Shown here piece by piece: positions 1 through 8,687 of a stretch of DNA of 64,000 nucleotides (within the stretch, counting starts at the first letter, position 1; every line of letters begins with the position of its first letter). Source of the stretch: Conchocele bisecta (Eukaryota; Mollusca; Bivalvia; Lucinida; Thyasiridae); the NCBI GenBank assembly GCA_029237695.1, contig CM055265.1, positions 115,542,067 to 115,606,066 of the forward strand, given 5' to 3'. Made by a program: the position numbers and the translations under genes. The notes under the pieces are model-generated. The model saw only the letters and a program-made list of their open reading frames with translations. It ran no database searches and was not told where the DNA came from.

Positions 1-954
1 TCAATTTTATTTTTTTAATTTCTACTGCAGAATATCACGTTCACGGTTATTTAGTTCCGAAATATGAAGGGGGTGAACCTATGTGATACTCTCGGTGTAG
101 TAGTTATGCTTCTCTCTCTGAAATATATATATATATATATATATGCCTTTATGCATCGCCAGTGTATTCATATTAGTATCTCCAAACATTATGCGGCAGA
201 AAATCGCTCATCATATTATATTGGGGTAAAGGTTACGGTATTATAAGCAGTCTAGCCTCTAAGACCTAAAACTTAACACAACGTCATTATCATTTAATTC
301 CTACGTAGACGCTCAATATTTTAAGATATACATGGTGTTCCATAAGAAAGTATCAACATTCGATATCCTACACAGCATGTCGATGAAATTCCATGCTAAA
401 TTTAATTTGGCTGCATCACGTCATCTATCTGGAAAACTCGCTGGTAGTGACGTAATTCCTTACAGCGATTCATAGTTACCACTGACTACAGTTTGCTGCA
501 GATACGGCATAAAGACACTTGCTATTGAAACACGAAGTATTAATCATAGCACACTTCTATGTAATCACCATAAACACTGAAGTACTTTAACACACGATAT
601 ACGTGCAGGATAAGCACAAAATAACCGATTTTGTAACTAGCATTGCGATAACTGGATGTTACCGTTGACGTATTCGATGCGGAACTATGAATGATACATT
701 TAGCAACGCCATTTATGTTATTAAATAATAAGCTTTTTCTTTTTCACTATTATTTTTACTCTTTTTTTTCCAGGTCACCCATAGGGTCATACATGGTCAG
801 AACCGATACAAATGTATCGTTAAATGCTCCTTTACCAACTGTTTTGCTTACCTTTCATCCACATCTGAGACACACGGCCTTTAATAGTTAGCCTACATGC
901 TGCAGTGACAATATAAGCACCTCGTATTGTCTTCCCCGCAAGTGGGGTTGAAAT
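1..954. other. Gene-free upstream stretch
   Basis: No coding region, RNA gene or recognisable repeat family was found here. There is a short (TA)n run at about 123-144. Half-CRE motifs (TGACGTA) occur near 448 and 667, but they are too short to mean much alone. Confidence 0.5.
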
Positions 955-1332
955 AAGGCCATACAATATATTTTCTATGTTAAGCGTCCACCAGGTTGAC
1001 CAAATCCTGTAAAAACAAACAAGGCCTTAAAAAACGAAGGTAAATTTATGTTAAAAACTTCATCAACCCTTTGCAGGGTTGAGGAAGTTTTTACCATAAA
1101 TTTAAATTTCAGCCAACTTTAGAAAAAAAGAAGAACATACTCTTATTAAACTTATTGACATTAATGAACATAATTAATACTTGGACAAGTCCCCCAGTCA
1201 GTTTTCATATTACTCCACCAGTAAATAGCGTACAATAGAATACACATTGTGTGTGTGTGTGTTTTTACAGAACCACTTTCTAAACCTGCCCGCACGCGGA
1301 CGCTTAACAGAGAAAGAACTTGTTGTGGCCTA
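955..1332. mobile_element. Fold-back MITE, family 'AGGCCATAC'
   Basis: The left end (AGGCCATACAATATATTTTC, then GTTAAGCGTCC) is mirrored at the right end (GGACGCTTAAC ... TTGTGGCCT). A perfect inner hairpin lies around 1045-1105. A shorter relative lies at 23510-23639 with the same TGTTAAGCGTCC block, which shows that it is an interspersed repeat. No transposase is present. Confidence 0.65.
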
Positions 1333-1466
1333 AATGGGAAATCCTCAGGGGTTTAGGCAAATTAGAAACATGCGTGTATTTCTCGGCTCTGAAATACAAT
1401 GGTTGTCTATAATACCGTTCGAGAGCTATGGGAGCATCCTGGTGCCAATGTTAAAATATATCTACT

Positions 1467-1682
1467 AAACTCCTAATTAGGAGATTAGGATATAGTATGT
1501 CCTAATTAGGAGATATAACTCCTAATTAGGAGATACTAAGTCCTAATTAGAAGTAACGATGTTCTAATTAGGATATACTAAGGTCCAATTAGGAGATACT
1601 AAGTCCTCATTAGAAGTTACTAAGTCCTAATTAGGAGTTGCTATCTCCTAATTCAGAGTTAGTATCTTCTAATTAGGAGATA
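1467..1682. repeat. 21-bp array of TCCTAATTAGGA palindromes
   Basis: About ten copies of the perfect 12-bp palindrome TCCTAATTAGGA (some with one or two changes) are spaced by ~9-bp linkers, giving a period of 20-22 bp. Early linkers read GATACTAAG. The last ones read as its reverse complement (TTAGTATC), so the array itself folds back. I could not find flanking terminal repeats or a target duplication. It resembles the cores of the 6-bp-duplication fold-back elements elsewhere in the window. Confidence 0.8.
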
Positions 1683-1706
1683 ACAAATAGTTTAGCACTG
1701 TAATTA

Positions 1707-1834
1707 AGACGAAGAAGCCTATTGATTTTCAAAAAAATCCAATCACTTATCTCCCCTTGACGGCCATTTTTAATTTTCGCACTCTGTATCCTTGTCCACG
1801 CAATACTTCAAGTTCTTGACTGATCCTAACCATA
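1707..1834 (+). repeat. Lone copy of the 149-bp satellite unit
   Basis: The segment (GAAGAAGCCTATTGATTTTC ... TATCTCCCCTTGACGGCC ... TTGTCCACGCAATA) matches the unit tandemly repeated at 13039-13760. It sits directly downstream of the palindrome array. Confidence 0.75.
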
Positions 1835-2218
1835 CAGAGCAGCGTTTTTATAAATAGAACAGATATGACCGAATCATAGGTGAATTTTATTTTCTAATAG
1901 TCCACCCGCGGAATTTTGGCAATAAACATTATATCAATATGTACGACACAGCGAATAGTGCAAATCGGCTTTCAAAACGAGCGTGTCCTTTGCCAGTCCA
2001 ATCAATTCACAGAATTATATTAATTGGCGCATGATCACGCACCTGCTCCTTTGATTTAACGAAACATAATTTCAATACAATACTTTAGCTGACCAACCTA
2101 TTTATTTTCTCTTTTTATATACATAAAATATGTTATAGTATGTGTATTAATTATATTCTTCCCAAATGTCATGGTTTATTCCAATATATATTTATCATGA
2201 CCCATTTGCGTGAACCAT

Positions 2219-2226
2219 TGACGTCA
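2219..2226. promoter_or_regulatory. Perfect CRE (distal) upstream of C/EBP gene
   Basis: TGACGTCA, the full palindromic CREB/ATF site, lies about 375 bp before the predicted transcription start. Together with the second perfect site it suggests cAMP/CREB-type induction, as known for the Aplysia C/EBP immediate-early gene. Function is inferred. Confidence 0.6.
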
Positions 2227-2343
2227 CTAGCCTTAATTTATTCTATTTTAGGACCCTCATATATGTTTGTAATCTCTAAATTTAGAATTCACGCGAATAA
2301 TCCATTACCTCATATACTAAATTTAAGACGGCAATCCTCAGAT

Positions 2344-2351
2344 TGACGTCA
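2344..2351. promoter_or_regulatory. Perfect CRE (proximal) upstream of C/EBP gene
   Basis: Second TGACGTCA, 125 bp from the first and about 250 bp before the predicted start. Two exact 8-mers within 135 bp are unlikely by chance in AT-rich DNA. Confidence 0.6.
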
Positions 2352-2567
2352 TAATATGCGGCTGAAACAAAATAGTGCGTGGAAGAACATGAAATAACGC
2401 CAAAACTTAAATACAACTTTATAAAAGTGTACATATTCGCAAAATAACCAATATTTTTACATATTGTATTTGCGTTAAAAATTACCGAAAAAGCAGCTTT
2501 TCCTAAATGTACTTTTCACGGAGATACGCGCATGAATATATAACGCGGTTAGATACCGGGTTAAGTC

Positions 2568-2609
2568 TATAAAAGAAATCTACTGCAAGTTTTCAGAACA
2601 TTGCGAAAT
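2568..2609 (+). promoter_or_regulatory. TATA box, predicted start and C/EBP-like site
   Basis: TATAAAAG at 2568-2575 is followed 27 bp later by an initiator-like TTTCAGAA, so transcription probably starts near 2595. Immediately downstream, ATTGCGAAAT (2600-2609) differs by one base from the C/EBP consensus ATTGCGCAAT, which could allow autoregulation (inference). The placement fits the coding exon 200 bp downstream. Confidence 0.65.
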
Positions 2610-2739
2610 AAGCAGCCATATTAACAAGTTCGTTAATTCACGTTAACCGCCTTCGAGTTATATTTTTAAAGTGGGTCACGTAATTCCAAATCCTGGAGCG
2701 ATTAAATTTTACATTTGGAGACAATTTCATAGAATCGTC

Positions 2740-2781
2740 ATGTCTAGGAAATTGGACGCCGAGAACGCCTCCCGATATTAA
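2740..2781 (+). CDS. Upstream ORF in C/EBP leader (13 codons)
   Basis: The ATG at 2740 opens a 13-codon frame that ends with TAA at 2779-2781, 16 nt before the main ATG and in a different frame. It has G at -3, whereas the main ATG has C at -3, so the uORF start context is the better one. Vertebrate C/EBP-alpha and -beta mRNAs carry a short out-of-frame uORF just before the main start that controls isoform choice by re-initiation. The arrangement here is the same, but a regulatory role is inferred. A competing possibility is that this DNA codes in the main frame from an upstream non-AUG start. Confidence 0.5.
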   Translation: MSRKLDAENASRY

Positions 2782-2797
2782 CGATCTGTCGCCACGC

Positions 2798-3058
2798 ATG
2801 TATGATGAGGGGGTAATCGAACCTGCGTCGCCGATCAAGAAAGAAGTGTTCACTTTCCCGGCGGCCGAACCCGACGTGCTCGGCCTGGATCCCGTCTTAG
2901 AAACCGTCGTCGATATCCAAGAACTGCTTAACGCAGCGGTGCCCGCGCTCGAAGACGGTGACGGACCGATTAACCTCGACAAGATCTTCCCTGCGAATGA
3001 CCTTGACCGCTTAGAGAGCGGGGCTACAACGAACTTCTTCAGTTTTGTTGATAATAAG
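2798..3058 (+). CDS. C/EBP-type bZIP factor, coding exon 1
   Basis: This exon encodes residues 1-87 of a 264-residue protein: the N-terminal, probably transactivating, half of a CCAAT/enhancer-binding protein. It starts MYDEG, comparable to the short acidic tyrosine motif at the start of C/EBP main isoforms. Next comes a SUMO-type site IKKE at 13-16, then an acidic/hydrophobic stretch (VVDIQELLN, then INLDKIF) in the place of the conserved activation boxes of C/EBPs. It ends with a phase-0 donor (AAG|GTGCGT at 3058/3059) that joins exactly in frame to exon 2. The reading frame stays open upstream to 2684 (preceding TAA at 2681), and the upstream codons look protein-like (TPPDINDLSPR). A CTG at 2693 in strong context (A at -3, G at +4) could start an N-terminally extended form. 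The region is GC-rich compared with its surroundings. A nuclear DNA-binding role follows from exon 2. Confidence 0.85.
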
Positions 3059-3183
3059 GTGCGTTTTCGACACTTCACGCCATTGCTGTTGACGTTGTAT
3101 TAAACAATACATGCACCGTTGGTTTTAATCTAAGATTCATTCAACCAAAGGTGCATACATTGTTGTATGTATTGCTTACGTTA

Positions 3184-3265
3184 CATGGGGTCAGGTGTAA
3201 GTGCACACACAAACAAACACGACAGGTTGATTCCAACCTGTCGTGTTCGTTTGCTGACCCCACTG
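3184..3265. mobile_element. TA-flanked hairpin MITE (family 'CAGTGGGGTCAG'), in C/EBP intron
   Basis: It is a near-perfect palindrome centred on GGTTGATTCCAACC, with arms GTAAGTGCACACAC and AACACGACAGG. Copies at 44545-44644, 46302-46401 and 57903-57998 have termini CAGTGGGGTC...GACCCCACTG with TA on both sides. That is the signature of Tc1/mariner-type insertion. This copy is somewhat diverged and has lost part of the right arm. Confidence 0.8.
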
Positions 3266-4102
3266 TACATGTTACGTTCAGACTATGTCTGATAGCATCG
3301 TTACACCTATGCGACTACATACATACACTACGTACGTGCACAGGTGGGTTATGTCAATATGTGTCGCCCGATCGCGGGTTATTAAACAGAACAATGATAA
3401 AACTTGTTTGACTATTTGCTTTGAATTTATATTAACATGAGAAGTACATCCTTATAGTATGTTTAAATTGCACACAAGGTTGTATGAACTAGTTATGCTC
3501 TGGATCTACCTGCAATGTATTGTGTCACTGATGCAGAGACTACACCTCATGACAAAAGGGGGGGGGGGGGTATTCGTGATTTAGTAAGTGTGGCCAGTGT
3601 AGCAGCTGGTTAACTTTTGACAGCCTGATAAGGGTTCTAATATTTAAAAAAACATTTATAAATGTTTCACTGCATACTGATTGATGATGGCAAGTGTAGA
3701 CCCTGATCAGACTGCCAATATGCAGACTGGTTTGAGGCTACACTGGCCTCTCATGCATTTGGACTTGTATGTCTCAAGACATGGGTGTTATAACTTGTCT
3801 TGAGAAAACATTAATTGCCTTTGCCCTCAGTGCATACACAGATCAGTCTGATGAGCGTCTACACTGTTCACAAACATGGAAAAGGAGATATGACATTTGA
3901 AAGCGTTCAGAAAAAGTCAAACAATGTAGCCCTTTGTCTGGTCTTTTAAAAAAAATACCGCCTTTTCTGATTAATGAATCAAATAATTACTTGACATGAA
4001 AAGTCCATTCCAATGACAAAGTCTATTCCAGTTAACCCGTTCACCCCTAAGTAACTGACATGGACTATTTCATGTTAAGTTTCAGACTTCCATTATGCAT
4101 CT

Positions 4103-4407
4103 GTAGCCTATTTCACCAACATTGCAAAGTATACTTTTCTATCAAAGTATACTTTGAGGGAGAAATTTTCAGTTTTAGGATAAATTTATTAATTTTTATT
4201 ATACTGAATTTATTACATTATCACAGCCAAAATGGCTGTGATAATGTAATAAATTCAGTATAATAATTCTGCATTCTTTTAAACATCAAATATATGCAGT
4301 TGGTAGTTCTATATGAAATAATGCATTTCGGGAAAAATAAATGATTACTCCCTCAAAGTATACTTTGCTAGAAAAGTGTACTTAGCAATGTTGGTGAAAT
4401 CGGCTAC
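4103..4407. mobile_element. Fold-back MITE, family 'GTAGCCTATTTCACC', in C/EBP intron
   Basis: Long arms run from GTAGCCTATTTCACCAACA to the mirrored GTTGGTGAAATCGGCTAC. They meet at a perfect central palindrome ATCACAGCC/GGCTGTGAT near 4221-4243. Subterminal AAGTATACTTT motifs are repeated in both arms. Six copies occur in the window. It is non-coding; short frames inside are artefacts of the palindrome. Confidence 0.85.
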
Positions 4408-4447
4408 TGAAAAGGGGGTCATTTTGTAGCAAAAATATGAACAAATA

Positions 4448-4500
4448 GTGCAGATCCCGATGAGACGGCTCATTTTGAGTCGGCTCATCAGGGTCTACAC
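4448..4500. repeat. Hairpin repeat 'GATGAGACGGCTC'
   Basis: A short inverted repeat (GTGCAGATCCCGATGAGACGG mirrored by CGGCTCATCAGGGTCTACAC). Related hairpins occur at 24226-24275, 26874-26936, 27183-27242, 51157-51222 and 56447-56515. Confidence 0.75.
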
Positions 4501-4630
4501 CATTTGTAAATGTTAGGACAGAGGTCTCTAGTGTTGAAAGGATTAATTGGAAAATAGTCCATTCCCTTCAATAGGACAGCCAACACTTACATAGCTAGTA
4601 ATTTGTATCTCCCATCTTCTCTATTTCCAG

Positions 4631-5164
4631 ACGTCATATACAACTACCTGCATGACTAACGCTGACGACGTTGACTCCAACTCTGCCGGAGTTGAGGCGT
4701 GGAAGACGCTGACGATCAAGACCGAGGACCTTGATCTCGCGTCGCTATCACCGTGCCGACAATCACGGGTCATTACCGTGCCGCAGACTGTATCCGAGAG
4801 GTCATACTCGAGCTCCAGCTCCCGGAACTCGACTCCGGAACCGATCGTTTACTCCCGTCGAACGCCGGGGCGTAAGCCGTCCGCAGGGGGTCCAGTACGC
4901 GCGAGAAAACGCCAGCCTACGAAAGACACGGTCGAATACTTCGAGAAACGGGCACGAAACAACGTCGCTGTGCGGAAAAGTCGCGACAAGGCGAAAGTTA
5001 AGCAGGGCGAGACGGAAAGCCGGGTCCAACAACTTAGTGACGACAACGAACACTTGCAGAAGAAAGTTGAACTGCTCACCAAAGAGCTGAACGTTCTTAA
5101 GAGTCTCTTCATCAATGTTGGTACGTCGCTGCCAACAAACTTTGAAGAAATCCTTAACAGATGA
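4631..5164 (+). CDS. C/EBP-type bZIP factor, coding exon 2
   Basis: This exon encodes residues 88-264, in phase with exon 1, and ends with TGA at 5162-5164. It contains a SUMO-type site IKTE (116-119), the position C/EBP regulatory domains use for an IKxE/LKxE motif. A serine-rich linker with possible proline-directed phosphorylation sites (SLSP, STPEP) lies at about 124-158. The C/EBP basic region is at about 184-211 (core ARNNVAVRKSRDKAK, essentially identical to the family signature), and the leucine zipper is at about 216-247 (LSDDNEHLQKKVELLTKEL). A 17-residue tail follows. The basic-region sequence identifies a C/EBP rather than CREB, AP-1 or PAR bZIP proteins. It should bind RTTGCGYAAY-type sites as a dimer in the nucleus. 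The total length (264) fits the family. Confidence 0.95.
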   Translation, partial: TSYTTTCMTNADDVDSNSAGVEAWKTLTIKTEDLDLASLSPCRQSRVITVPQTVSERSYSSSSSRNSTPEPIVYSRRTPGRKPSAGGPVRARKRQPTKDTVEYFEKRARNNVAVRKSRDKAKVKQGETESRVQQLSDDNEHLQKKVELLTKELNVLKSLFINVGTSLPTNFEEILNR

Positions 5165-5980
5165 CCAAATCCTTAAGCCAGGCGCGGCTAACAATGACTT
5201 GGATAACAATGACTTGCATGTGCGGTTTCTAGATATCAGCATTAGCGGTGTATATGTGACTTTTGGAAATGGCATCCATGTTAGTCGTTGTCGATCAGGC
5301 GTTGTGTATAGTTCTATAGACAAATGTAGTTTAGATATCACATATTTACTTCCATTTTCATTTTTATCATATATCCATAGAACATGTCTTGTGCATTTAC
5401 TATCATTTACATATGAGTGGTTGGTGTGCATGTGTTTGAAACTACAAGATCTGATAACTGAATCCAAACAACGTGATCTACAAAATGAAACATTTACAAA
5501 TTCACATGAGCGTCATAAACAATCGTATGACTTCGTGGAAAGTGTGTTGTGCGTAACCCATTACATTCACAATAACACATTATGGGGAACAAAATTTCAA
5601 GATGCTATTCACCTACTTTTCTTATTTCTCATCCAAAGTATATGTTGTGACCATTCATTTGAACCGTCTCGAAGAGACGGTTCAAATGATGGCCAAAACA
5701 TATACTTTCATGGAGAAATATTTAAAATATTCAATGTTTGTCAGCAACACAAGTATGTAATACATGAATGTGATGGGTTTTCTGTTGTAAAGCCTGATGA
5801 TGAAAATGATTTTATCGAACCGACAGAATCAACAGAAAAGTCTGAACATTGTCAATGCAAAAATAGGGCCCGGTGCTTTAAGAACTTTAATTATTTTATA
5901 CAAGATGTTTCACCATTCACTTGCTTACCAGTAGCTAAACCAAAATTGCTATGTATAAATAAAATGTATACAACACCAAA
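5165..5980 (+). other. C/EBP 3' UTR with AU-rich motifs and poly(A) signal
   Basis: The probable 3' UTR ends just after AATAAA at 5958-5963; an alternative AATAAA lies at 6149-6154. ATTTA pentamers near 5344, 5395, 5404, 5490 and 5718 are compatible with the rapid mRNA turnover of an inducible gene (inference). A hairpin transposon remnant (5635-5708) lies within it. One forward frame remains open from 5115 to 6002; see the findings. Confidence 0.6.
5635..5708. mobile_element. Hairpin MITE 'AAAGTATATGTT' in C/EBP 3' UTR
   Basis: AAAGTATATGTT ... TTGAACCGTCTC is mirrored by GAGACGGTTCAA ... AACATATACTTT, forming a 74-nt stem. Relatives lie at 55809-55884 and 58058-58132. If this is part of the mRNA it would form a strong RNA hairpin. 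Confidence 0.75.
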
Positions 5981-6021
5981 TGTAGTTACGTTTCTGTGTT
6001 AGTAACTGAGATTGATGTGAC

Positions 6022-6357
6022 CAGAGCTCCAGATAAGTTGCGTATTGGCGTATTTTACGCACTTCTTCTAGCAGACTACGCATGGATTATCAAACTGGGA
6101 GTACAAAATACTCGCACCAATGTGCAAATTGAGTATTGAAAATACTGCAATAAAGTTGAACTTTACTTAGTTGAGCTGCAACAAGCAAACACTCAAATAA
6201 GTAAATGTTTAACTGTGTTTTAATTTTATAGTTTATTCCCCAGTTAATATAAGTAAGATAGTCGATACTGTAATTCATTTGTAAAAGTAAATTATGCATT
6301 TAATTTTAAATCTGGGGGTATAATACTCTTTAGATACATAACTTATCTGGAGCTCTG
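6022..6357. mobile_element. Fold-back element 'CAGAGCTCCAGATAAG' copy 1
   Basis: The left end CCAGAGCTCCAGATAAGTTG is mirrored by CTTATCTGGAGCTCTG at the right. Copies at 7045-7446 and 8361-8612 share the end and a GCGTATTTTACGCAC motif. No coding capacity. Confidence 0.7.
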
Positions 6358-6560
6358 ATTTGGCAGCAATATTAAGCTGTGCTCTATGGGAGCCCTGTTA
6401 GTAAACAGTGTAGTACCATAATAATCAGGTTGAACATTCTCACAGTCTGATTAATGCTCTCCCTTGCCATTACGTCCACAGGTTGAAGTATAAATCCATT
6501 AACCCTTAGACCGCTACACACAACAATTGTCGTCTGCTGTTTGCCTTTTTTCTCAATGAA

Positions 6561-6629
6561 AACATGTTTTGACAGCACTTCAGAATCATTTCCAATGGAA
6601 ATGATTCTGAAGTGCTGTCAAAGCATGTT
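6561..6629. repeat. Hairpin repeat 'GACAGCACTTCAGAATC'
   Basis: AACATGTTTTGACAGCACTT is mirrored by AAGTGCTGTCAAAGCATGTT around TTTCCAATGGAAA. A second copy is at 20948-21014. Another partial copy of the right arm follows at about 6640-6662. Confidence 0.75.
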
Positions 6630-6755
6630 GTAAATTATTCTAAAGTGCTGTCAAAGCATGTTTTTGATGATAAAAATGGAAATAGAAAATAAACAGCAGA
6701 TGACACAAAATTAAGATAGCGGTGTAAGGGTTAACTATTCCTAAAAGAATCAATG

Positions 6756-7040
6756 AATAAAAATATGGTAAAAAAATAAGTTGACACTGTTTTGTTACTC
6801 AGTTGTTTTCTCATATAACAGAGTAAAAATGATTTTTTTTTAATTTATGTTTTTTAATTATTGATACTTTTATGTGTAGTTAATCATCTTAATGTATCTA
6901 TAGACATCGGTCCTTTACCCCAACCTGTGATTATGCTCATGTAATATTAAAAAAGTCAGAGAAAATCGACTTGTAAATACTCATCTCAAACCCCCTTAAA
7001 TGCCAGACTACTGTGACCTAATTGGACTGAAAAAGGACCT
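6756..7040 (+). repeat. Upstream unit of a local duplication (unfilled copy)
   Basis: This segment is paralogous to 7455-7568 plus 7767-7815: shared TTTTTTAATTTATNT, ATTATTGATACTT, TAAATACTCATC and AAATGCCAGACTACTGTGAC blocks in the same order. It lacks the 198-bp element found in the second copy, so it serves as an empty-site reference. Confidence 0.7.
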
Positions 7041-7044
7041 TACG

Positions 7045-7446
7045 ACAGAGCTCCAGATAAGCTGCGTATTTGCTTAAATACCCAATTCAAATTGCCAAAA
7101 ACCCAATTGAAACCAGAAGTAGCGAGTATCAAAAAGCAATAAAAAATTTGTGGTACCTTTATCATGCTGCAGAAAACAATGAACAGACCACAAATATAGC
7201 ATATTTTTCTTATTTTCCATGAAAACACATCTTGGTATTTCATTAGAATTGTCTCCAAGGAGACAATTCTAATGAAACGCCAAGACATGTTTTCATTTCG
7301 AAGCAAACTATTCAATAATTGCTGTCTGTTGATGTGCAAACAGTAGTGTGATTTTATTTTACCCAATTAAAATTTTGAAATACCCAATTGCTTCAGAAAT
7401 GATGGAGTGAAACTACTCAATTACTAATTCCTTATCTGGAGTCGTG
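7045..7446. mobile_element. Fold-back element 'CAGAGCTCCAGATAAG' copy 2
   Basis: Starts CAGAGCTCCAGATAAGCTG and ends CTTATCTGGAGTCGTG (diverged). It contains a perfect inner hairpin around 7240-7275 (AGAATTGTCTCC/GGAGACAATTCT) and repeated TACCCAATT blocks. Confidence 0.6.
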
Positions 7447-7568
7447 AGTAATCTATGATTAAAAATACGGTAAAAAAGGTTGACACAGATTTTTTTTAAT
7501 TTATATCTTTTAATTATTGATACTTGTATGTGTAGTTATGTAAATACTCATCCCAAACCGCCACTAAA

Positions 7569-7766
7569 CACAGGTGGAAGACTCGGACCTAGGACCCAAT
7601 ACTTGGTTCATTTGAAAAACGTTACTCCACCCACCAATTTCCATACACTATACCTTACAGCCTTTTCAAAAAGGCTGTAAGGTATAGTGTATGGAAATAG
7701 GTGGGTGGGGTAACGTTTTACAAACGAGCCAAGTACTGGGCCCAAGGTCCGAGTCTTCCACATGTG
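7569..7766. mobile_element. Fold-back MITE with 8-bp target duplication, 'CACAGGTGGAAGAC' copy 1
   Basis: A 198-bp palindrome with termini CACAGGTGGAAGACTCGGAC and the mirrored GTCCGAGTCTTCC...TGTG. The flanks are CCACTAAA (7561-7568) and CCCCTAAA (7767-7774), an 8-bp duplication with one change, as expected for hAT-type insertion. The paralogous unfilled site at about 6995-7000 confirms an insertion. A second copy is at 59037-59247. Confidence 0.85.
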
Positions 7767-7971
7767 CCCCTAAATGCCAGACTACTGTGACCTAATTGGT
7801 CTGTGAAAAGGGACGTTACTCTGTATGCTACCAGCTAGCCCTTTACCCACATACATATTCTATGCTAGTCTCCATTAGGTTAATTGAGCACAGTTTATGC
7901 CTGTAAATATGGGCACTGACCAATCGATGATTATACATGAAGATCAGGAACTGGTCATGAATATCCTAATG

Positions 7972-8049
7972 TACAGAGCCCGGCAGGGGACATGGATTAT
8001 TTTTTATTAATTCGTTACCACGAAATAACAATTCGTTCCCACATATACA
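7972..8049. mobile_element. Left fragment of a TACGG fold-back element
   Basis: TACAGAGCCCGGCAGGGGAC, a T-rich tract and two TTCGTT units match the left end of the family described at 8688-9014. It is cut off where the next element (8050-8264) begins, and no right half is present. Confidence 0.7.
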
Positions 8050-8264
8050 GAGAATAGTAGGTTAGTGCCATGAATGGGAAAAAATATCTGGCAAGGCTCA
8101 GGAAACGGGCCGTGCCGCGCCAGATATGTTTTCCCATTCACAGCACTAACCTACTATTCTATTTATCCCGTCAACACCTACAAATGACTGTAAAATGCAA
8201 AAATAGTATTGACTGGATATCAAAAATGTTTCACGGCACATACGCACTGTGTTGACGGGATAAA
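8050..8264 (-). mobile_element. Two-hairpin composite MITE 'TTTATCCCGTCAACAC' copy 1
   Basis: Two adjacent palindromes: GAATAGTAGGTTAGTGCC...(mirrored at ~8150) and a second one opening and closing with TTATCCCGTCAACAC / GTGTTGACGGGATAAA. The same pair, in the opposite orientation, occurs at 24442-24706, 28291-28590 and 50490-50752. Confidence 0.8.
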
Positions 8265-8360
8265 CACTGATCAAACCCCCTCTTGTGACTGGTGAAATAG
8301 ACTTAATGATTATTGCAACCAGTGTAGACCCAGATAAGTCATCGGGCTTATGGCATTTGC

Positions 8361-8612
8361 CCAGAGCTCCAGATAAAGGTGCGTATTGGCGTATTTTACG
8401 CACTTATATTATCAAAAGTGGGAGTACAAAATTCTCACACCAATGTGAAAATACGCATTGATTATAAATTTACTTAGTTGAGCTGCAAAAAGCATATACC
8501 GTTTGCTTTTCTTTGCAGCTAATGTCTAATAAGGAAGAAAATCAATGATACATTTGTAAAAGTAAAATACGCATTGAATTTTAAATCTGGGGTATAATAC
8601 TGTTTAGAAATT
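8361..8612. mobile_element. Fold-back element 'CAGAGCTCCAGATAAG' copy 3 (right end lost)
   Basis: Matches the copy at 6022-6357 from CCAGAGCTCCAGATAAA through TTTTAAATCTGGGGTATAAT, but with deletions and without the mirrored right terminus. Confidence 0.65.
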
Positions 8613-8687
8613 AGCCCACTTCTTCCAATGACCCGTTTCAAACGTATACAGACCATAACGCCCCAGCATGTACAAACACTGTCGATC

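Larger units (their letters stand above)
3059..4630 (+). other. C/EBP gene intron 1 (GT-AG, phase 0)
   Basis: The donor is GTGCGT and the acceptor is TCTATTTCCAG. The intron is 1572 bp long. It carries a TA-flanked hairpin MITE (3184-3265), a G run near 3559-3570, a 305-bp fold-back element (4103-4407) and a short hairpin (4448-4500). The rest shows no recognisable feature. Confidence 0.85.

Noticed and set aside
2638..3078. 146-codon minus-strand frame
   Set aside because: Antisense shadow of C/EBP exon 1; its GC-rich coding strand lowers stop frequency on the opposite strand.
4731..5467. 119-, 88- and 221-codon frames overlapping the bZIP exon
   Set aside because: Shadows of the C/EBP basic region and leucine zipper in other frames.
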